Of a stretch of 64,000 bases of DNA, positions 56,541 through 64,000 are shown one piece after another (position 1 is the first letter of the stretch; each line of letters begins with the position of its first letter). The notes beneath the pieces were generated by a model. That model worked only from the letters and a program-made list of their open reading frames with translations. It searched no databases and was not told where the DNA came from. The translations under genes were made by a program, and so were the position numbers. Source of the DNA: Alectoria sarmentosa. Its lineage: Eukaryota > Ascomycota > Lecanoromycetes > Lecanorales > Parmeliaceae. The stretch lies in the NCBI GenBank assembly GCA_009733775.1, contig WOGZ01000004.1, positions 186,001-250,000 on the forward strand. The letters are read 5' to 3'.

Positions 56541-59500
56541 TCATCCGCGCATATATGATTGCCGGCGGGCTCTTAGCTTTTCCACAAGGGTGGGATTTTG
56601 GTGTTTGAAAGAAGGTGGGATCCCAATCAGCGCATCATAGACCCTCAGATGTAACCCATTCGTTTCCGTATCTGCATTGCTGAGGTCACTGCCACCTTCT
56701 TCGATGGCTCTCAGGTGATGTAAGAGTGTCATATAACGTGACCTTTGTACTTGGATTGCCTCTTCCGAGAAATCTCGTGTTGGTCCGTCCTTGAACACTT
56801 CGGCGGTTCTTTCGCAGTCTTTGAGAAGGGCTGAAAGTCTGTCATATAGTGGCGTCGCTTGGGCTGGGTGGTTGGTGCCTTGTGCCGTCTCTTTGACCTC
56901 ATTTGCTTCCAATTCTGTAGGTTCTTCGTCATTGCTGGGTTGATTTGTGGCTGTTACCAGCGGACGTTCACTTGGCTGGTCAAGTGAGATGACCGAGTGC
57001 TGCAGTTCCAGCCTCTCAAGGGGGAGAGAGAATTCTATCTGAAACCTTTCGGCTATCTTTAAAGCGTTACATGCAAAAGGGCGAAGCATGTTGTACGCCT
57101 CGCTCTCACCTCGAGTGCAGCTTTCGAGACATAGTAAGAGTATTTGTCGAATCCAGCGTTCGGAGCCTTCTTGGCCGGCTCGCTGCTGTATGCACTCGAT
57201 CCACAAGGGATGTATTAGTAGTGGACCCCTGAACGTAGTCCGAAAGCCGATAGAGACATTTTCGAGCTCCTCCAAACATTTGGCTTGTCCTATTGTTCCA
57301 GCTGCAAATATTTCGTAGTCAGGAAGGTCTGTTTTCATTTCTCGGAGCCACGGTCGTTTCATGCCGAGAAAGCTTCTGTAATCAAGTGACTGATCCTTGC
57401 AGCTCAAGAAAGCCAGCAGCTCTAGAAGTCTGATCGTGGGTACTTGGTTGCCAGGTAACCGTTGCAATGACATGTTAAAGTTTTCCATAAGCGATGGACC
57501 CATCTTTCGCTTGTAGTTGAGGAACTGAGACCTGGCCTGCCAGTCTAGCCCATGCATCATATCTAGGAAGGCAGTTGTAGGTGACTCCTCGGTTGTTCGC
57601 GCAATCACATTCACAATGTAAGATATCGCGCGACATGCAGCCAGCGCGTGGCCATCCACGGCCCGAGCGATGGATTCGATTTCGCTCGTGGATACATCAA
57701 TGTCGGACAAATTGACGTTATTGCGGCGAAGGACCATGCGCAATAAAGAAATGGTTTCTTCGGTATCCATGCTTCGGATCCTGAACTGTGTGGGAACCCT
57801 ATCCATGCTCTCAATGACAATACTTGGATCTCGCGTAGAGCATAGAATGATCTGGGCTTCGCGAGGAAGGGCTTCTTTGATTGTGGCTGCGTCCTTGAGC
57901 CTATCGAGATCATCTACAATGAATAGGACAGGTTGATTGACAGGCTCCCTGAGCCACGCTTTGAAGGCTGCAACCATCTCAGATGGCCCAAAGCCACGCC
58001 AGATAGCAGCAATGTCGGCGCTAAGGTATTTTGGGGCTAACAAGTCGTGCCCAATGCCCTCTGCAATCCGGCGAAATGCAAGTTCCAAGGAATTGAGGTC
58101 GTCGGCGTGAATGAGGAAGATGTTGGCAATGTCCTTGAATCGCAGCGCAACTTCCAGCAAGATTTCTGTTTTACTGTGGCATGGATTAGCCAAAGTTCTT
58201 CACAGCGAATGTCTTGGCTTGTGTAAAACGAGGTCTTTAGGCTCATATCAAAGAGCCGTAATTAAGAGGAGTAGTACGAATAGTATTGGGACAAAGCCGG
58301 ACGTGAACTCAAAATTGCTTTCTCATATGCATCGAATATGAACATTGAGCAGATGTGCTGTAGTCAGAGAAGAAGCAACGACGAATGATTCATAATACCC
58401 TATACCGCCAATGCCAGTCAAAGCTATCAACCTTGGCATAGTCTCATTCTCGAACTGCAAGCTATCCATAATCTCCTCGAGGGTATTGATTCGACCTATC
58501 AGCTGACTTGCATTGTGCAGCTCGGATCCTTCGTACCACTTACTTCCGTTCGCCGGTGGATAATGGGGTGCTGCGAGGGATGGCGCCCCCGGGATCTTCG
58601 AAGACAAAAAGTTAATATCCATTACCTATACAATTCGCCATCAACAAGACGCCCTCGCTCATACTTTCTGTTTATCGGCGGTGCTGATCTCACCAGAATT
58701 CCGGCTGAGCAACGCCATGCGAATGATCTTCAATTGGTGAAGTACATGGATGTAGCCACCAAATTTGTTTTCGAACTTGCAAACACCATGATGGTCCGCA
58801 TGTAGGATCTTGTCAGCTGTGCGGCCGTAGAAACCAGCTGATGCTTGGGTGACTAGCTTGTGGGCCATCAATGTCAGCGCACTATGCTCTCACTCTTTCT
58901 CCCTCGACTTACAGTGCGACTCCTTCCACCCACCATAGTCTCTTCTCCCTCGCAGAAGCAATGGAAAGGCGGTTGAACTCTCATAGTACTAAAAGCTTCC
59001 TCGCTGTCCACGGAAGATATATTGAAGGACTGTAGCTGATGAACAAGTTCATGACTGCGCACGCCCAGTACAAGTTCGCTCAGAGTGAGTAATAACTCGT
59101 TCCAGTCTGCTTGTGTACTTCCGGAATGCGGCGTGCTCAAGAAGAGCAGCCCACAATCCTCAAGCTTGACCCCTTCAAACTTCGCGGGCTGCGTGTTTAA
59201 ACGTATCATTGCTTCGCGTCCGATTAGACCTCCCTGTTATCGAGAGTGTCAATTCATTTCTCACAAAGTCGCATAAGAGTACCCACCAAAGAGTGGCAGA
59301 CGAAGACCACTGGGCGTTGTTGGCCTTGCTGATATTCTCTCGCATGGCCAATCTGCCGAAGCAAATCATCCGCCCAGTCTCGCAAGCGGTCGTTGCTCTT
59401 CCTATCAATCAAGGTCGAGTTGTAGCCGAAAGTCATGATTCTTGCTCTTCCGAAGCCTGAACTTTCGGGTAAAAAGTCTCTGAGCCACAGTTTCGTAGTA

Positions 59501-59969
59501 GCGGTCCAGGTATCCAAAGCGTTCCCACCGAGGCCATGAACCGCACAAATACTAGATCATGCAATCAGTCTCGCTTTCTTTTGGTTACAATTAGAATATA
59601 GTCAAGAACAAGGCATTCACAGAAAACAACATACTCCACGTCAATAACGTCTGGCGTATGTAGGATAGTCAAGCCATCGAAATCATCATCTACCTGCCAG
59701 TCTGGTACTATATCCTTCGCCGCCTTGATAGCCTTGTTCTTGGTCTCAGCGGAGGCAAATATCACAACACCAGTCAAGCAGTCGTTCTGAGAGGCCAAAT
59801 AACACTTTGGCACCTGAGGCGTGGAAGACTGTTGAGAGGAGAAGAGACCCCGCTTTGATGGATTTCCCTCACAGCTAAGACGGTTCGCAATCTCCTGAAA
59901 TTCGTCCTCAGATAGCGTAACATCCAGTCCTCGTACTCGAAGCGCTTTTGAGGCTCTTTTCGCAGGCAT
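56541..59969 (-). CDS. NLR-like protein: SesB-type hydrolase plus NB-ARC
   Basis: Six exons: 59635-59969, 59287-59551, 58913-59233, 58665-58856, 58399-58625 and 56541-58173; 990 residues. Residues 1-112 are of unknown type. A serine hydrolase at about 113-380 has CAVHGLGGNALDTW, FVCHSLGG (the Ser nucleophile), LLFLSTPHSGS and HHGVCKF (the likely His). This order is that of SesB-like effector domains of fungal NLRs. The NB-ARC follows: LIGRINTLEEIM, the P-loop GIGGIGKTE split by an intron of 225 bases, Walker B FIVDDLD at about 531, and ILCSTRDP. A winged-helix-like part then leads to a Glu/Ser-rich end without TPR, WD or ankyrin repeats. Fungal NLRs trigger cell death in allorecognition and defence (family knowledge). 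One intron is only 39 bases and should be confirmed. Confidence 0.78.
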
Positions 59970-60292
59970 GCTATCACGATAAAGAAGTGAAAAGAGCGAA
60001 CAAGAATGAGATCAGGAATTGAGAGAAGCGGTCGCCAAAGTGGCATGAGAAGGCTGCAATGCTCAGCTCATGCATAACTCGCCCTAATACGCATGTGATT
60101 GGATCGACGATTTTTGGGATCAGCATGGGGTGGGCGGCAACTTTCCCCCCTCCACACTGAGCTTCTCAACATGGAGTCGTGTAATGTCTCATAATATAAT
60201 ACTCACTTCGAAGGCTTTCCTAAAATCTGAACAAGCCCAAACTTTGAGACTCTGGTCCCGTGTTGCCTTGAGGATGCCCTTGGCTTTCAATA
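59970..60292. promoter_or_regulatory. Shared promoter of the divergent NLR-like pair
   Basis: 323 bases separate the start codons of the NLR-like gene and its divergent neighbour. Both must be controlled from here, so co-regulation is plausible. An AATATAATAC near 60193-60202 could be TATA-like. No known factor site was recognised. Confidence 0.45.
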
Positions 60293-62834
60293 ATGGCGGA
60301 GGGCCCACAAACATGGATAACTGGACTGGGGACGATGGAAATCGACAGACAGCACAGCAGTAATACGTTGATGTGAGTCGGAGATACTCTCCCTTGAAAA
60401 TGTGCCCTAACGATGTGGGGAAGAAGTCTTAGATTCAATGGAAAGCTGTTGCCCCCGGCGGCCAGCATGCTTTGCCTGATCCTTGCAAGCTGCGGATGCG
60501 AAAGGGTACCGGCATTCTTGTTCATTCGACCTTACCTACCTCAACGTCGATGGAATCTTGACGGCGAGATCGAGATGTTTCGTGCCCATGGGCTCCCGGA
60601 ATGGCCAAACCAGATTTTCTGCCAACAGAGACACGAGAGGGTCGCTGGAGATGGGAAAACGACGGCAGGCATGGGGGCCAACATCTTTGCGAGCGCTATT
60701 GGGCATCGCTTAGATACTGGTGACGCAAAAATCTACAATCTGTCTCATGATGTCGCAAGTCTTTGTCGGCAACATGTCCTCAGTGCCTATCTCGATGAAG
60801 GTGATGTTTTTTGGTTACGACTGAACATCCGCGCAAAAATTCAAATCTGGCAACAAACATCAACTGACGATCGTCTGCTACTCTGGTTCTGCTTGTTGAA
60901 GCTTGTAGTCTTTTCTTATCCAGATATTTACAGTGAATGCTTCTGGGAAATAGTGCAATTTCAGTGTCAGGATATCCTAGGCTCAACAGTGTCACCTTTC
61001 CTTGCAGTAATTGGATGGGAGCAGCTCAAATCCCACAGAAGTTTGTGAGTAGCTCTGATCATCTCTCGCTTGATATTTGCTCTTATCTTCAGAGATCTTG
61101 TCTTTTAGAAGACAACTGCTCACGGATGCTGATATCGCGAGCAGTATTCCCCACCTCATGTCCTTCCTATTAAATTATTCGGTCTCCAAAGGCTCATACC
61201 TAAAAATGCAGTCCATCCTCGAGCCGAGCTTGTTGCAGGATCTCATACAGTACGGTGACCAAACGGTGCAAGATACGATATCACTACTGAAATTCCAAGA
61301 GCACTTCTACTACACAGTCTTTCTGCGGCCAGGGATGAATGAGAGTCTGCTCGTACAGGACGAACATATTGTTCCAAAATTCTCCGGCTTCTCCGCTATC
61401 ATCATTGCTCTCATGTTGGATATCGTACCGGAAGCTCTACACTCGCATATGATTTCTGTGATTTCTGATTGGAGGCAGCTAATGCTTGGGGAAAAAACGT
61501 CAACGATCGAGCATTTTGCATTCATGATTCTCTACCTATACAATCTGGAAATAGAGAATTTGAATCTTGACTACATCGAAGCCGGAATGGATATGGAATT
61601 GAAGATGTCACTAGGGCTGGAAATGGCGCGATATCAAAGAGTTCCTGAGGCTGCTGCAATCCTGGGCTCGTGTGTCAAGGATATGGAGACCGCCGGGTGT
61701 ATTGGCAGTCGTGAGTGTTGTGTTATCACCACGGAACTCATAAAGTGCTGCAATTTGATGAGCGAAGAAGCGAAAGCAGAGTCTCTTGCTCGACAAGTGC
61801 TCGAATCCCAACGTGATCCTCAACTACAATTCCAACATGATTTGTGTCACTTGAACCTAGCTTTGGCTGACACGCTGATAGGGCAGGGCGAGTACAAAAG
61901 TGCAGAATCTCTGATGTTAAATGTCCTGGCGGTGGGATCATTGCCAAAGCGTACTCAGACCATAGTTCGTCTCCGCCTGAACAAGGCAAGACGCAGACTC
62001 GGACGCAATGATCTCATCGCATCGGCCAAAGGCGATTTTACGCAGCCAATTCTGGAATCAATCGCGGACCTTGATCGAGATCTCAAAATCGAGGTCCTAG
62101 CAGAATTATCTGCCACCATCTCATTGGCGCCAAAACCAAATGGTGAAGTCTTTGAGAAGGTGACAGACCTTATTTGCGATACGGTAGCAGCCATGACTGC
62201 GGACTCTGACATGGAGGCAGATTGGCGTATCCTCGCACTTAAGCAGGACCTTAACAGACTGAAGTTTCGTTCTGTGGAAAAAGGTACGGAAAAGGAAGTT
62301 TTAGTTCTGCCTAGACGTCTGTCTTTTCAGCCCGGTCTGGAACATGTAGAGGGGCCAATTCCAATCCTCCGTTACCACCAATCTTACCATCCTACTTTGC
62401 TCGGCCGACTGTTCTCTTGGCACAGAAGTCCCAGGGGAAAAGTTGTTGAGAAGGAGGAAGACTCTGCAAGCGGCCGTTCCTCATTTGGCCTGCTCCGCCG
62501 ATTATTTTCTCCGGAAACAAATTCCTTTCCGAACGCTGATAAGTACCCTGCACCCTTTTCAGAATCCTCAAGGTTCCCAAATCCGGATCCATCGGTCGAA
62601 TTAGTGCCACAGCAGACGATCAACGAGCAGCAGCGTCCACCTGTCCGGACTAGTCTCTCTCATGCCGACACTGGCGCAAATGTAAACAAGCAACTGACGC
62701 CGAACCACAAAGGAACAGAACAAACAGCTCTCGCTCCATCCAATATTTTACTACGACCAGAAAGGCTTCCCCAGCGGGTTCTGGAAGACCGTGAGGAGCT
62801 GTTCAACGCCCTTTTCGGAGATGAAATATCTTAG
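60293..62834 (+). CDS. Unknown 809-residue protein divergent from the NLR-like gene
   Basis: Exons 60293-60372, 60433-61040 and 61093-62834, joined in phase. The first intron has a CCTAAC branch and CTTAG acceptor; the second uses a GTTTGT donor. The protein starts MAEGPQTWITGLGTMEIDRQ. Residues to about 360 are helical with aromatic clusters (DRLLLWFCLLKLVVFSYPD). Residues about 380-560 look like TPR helices: EAKAESLARQVLESQRDP, CHLNLALADTLIGQGEYKS and RLRLNKARRRLG. The last 170 residues are probably disordered and hold a repeated motif: LLGRLFSWHRSP near 663 and LLRRLFSPETN near 694. No signal peptide. Family not recognised. The TPR-like part resembles C-terminal sensors of NLRs, a domain its neighbour lacks. 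Confidence 0.7.
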
Positions 62835-63332
62835 TCCGTAGGTAAATCGACAATGTCTTCACAATTTTCTCTGCCAATCTGGAGCTCAACAGACGTCAAC
62901 ATCGACTAGTCAAGTAGTATAAATCGATTACTCTCGTATACTGACCTCGCTCGCACTGGTCATCCGCAAGATCGGAAATGAGTATCGTTGTCAACCGGAC
63001 AACTACTTCCTACGGCCTTCTGACGTCGACTAACCCATGAGCTCTCCATTCTGTGTCTTGGATCTATTTGAGAGTACCACTATCGACGTTTTCCCCGGAT
63101 ACACGGTCTGGTACCTACAGCTGCAAGCGACTAACTTCGGGCTCAACTACCCCTATTGATCTCAGAATTCTGCATATTCACCTACGAATCTGACCACAAC
63201 GAATGTCCGCTTGCAACGAGGACACTGTATGGAGTCGATTATTTTTGATGGAGAATAACGTCCGTGATAGTTTCAAAAGTCGAGTACGACAATTCGAAAT
63301 CCCTACTCGTGATTCAATGCTGATAGATTAGG
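62835..63332. other. Intergenic region with weak coding-like patches
   Basis: A frame at about 63057-63157 reads TTIDVFPGYTVWYLQLQAT and FGLNYPY before a stop. It may belong to the decayed gene at 63333-63744. No start was found. Confidence 0.3.
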
Positions 63333-63744
63333 CCGAGCTAGACATCTCATCTTCCACGCGAAGCGATCAATTCATCTTCAACCTCCCTCCTTCGTCCAGT
63401 CATGCCCTCTTCTGGTTAACATACAATGTATAATCCTGTGACTCAAATGAGTCATGACCTAGCCTGATCAATTAGCCGGTGAGAACAAAAATGACAATGG
63501 CGAAGAAGACAATAACGCGTATACGAATACGTCGACTTATCATGGCGGTTCGGGTGACTCAACGATCTATTTTACGCATCCTACTCCATCCAATGATCCC
63601 CAAAATCCAATTGAGTATCGTATGACTCAGCTCAGAGGATGGAAGATAACGGACATGTCGGAGAACTTCTTGATGGGTGTGGGGAAGCAAGGGAATCGGG
63701 TTCATGTGACGGATTTGGGTCTCGTCAAGGAACGCCTTAATTAA
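63333..63744 (+). pseudogene. Coding-like fragments, possible decayed gene
   Basis: A first block (about 63334-63426) follows an ATTAG acceptor-like site and reads AELDISSSTRSDQFIFNLPP, then HALFWLTYN. A second block (63478-63744) reads GENKNDNGEEDNNAYTNT, then PIEYRMTQLRGWKITDMSEN, and ends at a TAA. The intron-like gap between them (GTATAA...AATTAG) is out of phase by my reading. The blocks could be the last exons of a secreted or surface protein with an undetected splice, or remains after a frameshift. Family unknown. Confidence 0.35.
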
Positions 63745-64000
63745 TCACAAGAATGTAGTGGCTTTGAAAGAGATGAAAAGGAATGAAGAGCCATTGTCTG
63801 GTGTAGGACAAGCATATATATCATTCGATCATGACACGTGTCTCCTGCTATGACCACTTTTCTGAAACATTCCATGCGATGGGCCATGTGCCATAGCCAT
63901 CATGCTCTGATCTCCTATGCAACTCACTAACCCACAGTCCCGCTGTAGCGAGAGGATTTTGGCAGCTTCTTATAATTTACGTATTCACTAAGTACTTTAG
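63745..64000. other. Window end, no gene seen
   Basis: Contains a palindromic ACACGTGT near 63835-63842. Nothing else was recognised. Confidence 0.35.

Noticed and set aside
1..64000. CRISPR array, bacterial operon or phage signals
   Set aside because: Spliceosomal introns throughout and no regularly spaced repeats with unique spacers; the DNA is eukaryotic.

Overview
The window is nuclear DNA from a filamentous ascomycete (Pezizomycotina). The genes carry short GT-AG introns of about 40-100 bases, many with CTAAC- or CTGAC-like branch sites. It encodes several factors typical of filamentous fungi: a NUC-1/PalcA-type bHLH regulator, a DUF7729 GPI-type protein, a membrane-tailed septin-like GTPase, an extracellular RNase of the T1/N1 family and an NLR-type protein. 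One AT-rich, CpA-poor island near 55.4 kb looks like RIP (repeat-induced point mutation) decay. Order and genus cannot be fixed from the sequence; the secreted-protein families would suit Leotiomycetes or a relative. All exon models were read by hand from splice signals and reading frames, without any database search.

Layout. 1-5 kb: a truncated TPR-like gene, a small unknown gene and a G3BP-like NTF2/RRM protein. 5.8-11 kb: the septin-like GTPase and Hsp90 with a 5' leader intron. 11-13.2 kb: a possible gene relic, microsatellites and a CACGTG site. 13.2-17.4 kb: the NUC-1-like bHLH factor converging on the DUF7729 gene. A 2.5-kb gene-poor stretch follows. 19.8-27 kb: a BCAS3-like protein, the splicing factor Cwc22 and, divergent from it, a three-exon dpm2 gene that single-ORF scans miss. 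27.5-32.3 kb: an RRM-like protein, 6-phosphogluconolactonase and a small Cys-rich protein. 33.4-36.5 kb: secreted-protein genes and coding relics. 37.7-39.9 kb: translin and ribosomal protein L22, head to head. 40.6-42.5 kb: the RNase and a metalloprotease-like secreted protein without a recognisable HExxH. 42.7-43.7 kb: two diverged copies of an unknown repeat. 44.7-55 kb: a homeobox factor, an OXNAD1-like reductase, a SET-domain protein and a five-exon DCAF-like WD40 protein. 55.3-56 kb: the AT-rich island and an 18-bp tandem repeat.

The most unusual part is 56.5-62.8 kb. A minus-strand gene joins a SesB-like serine hydrolase (CHSLG, HHG) to an NB-ARC ATPase module (GIGGIGKT, VDDLD) but shows no C-terminal repeat domain. 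It is divergent, over a 323-bp shared promoter, from an 809-residue protein of unknown family whose middle looks like TPR helices. The pair could be an NLR whose sensor half is encoded in trans, or an NLR with an antagonist or partner, as in fungal allorecognition gene pairs. That functional reading is inference.

The core genes serve protein folding, splicing, translation, glycosylation, the pentose phosphate pathway, phosphate regulation and ubiquitin ligation. They are interleaved with accessory patches (33-36, 40-44 and 55-64 kb) rich in secreted, orphan or decayed sequences.
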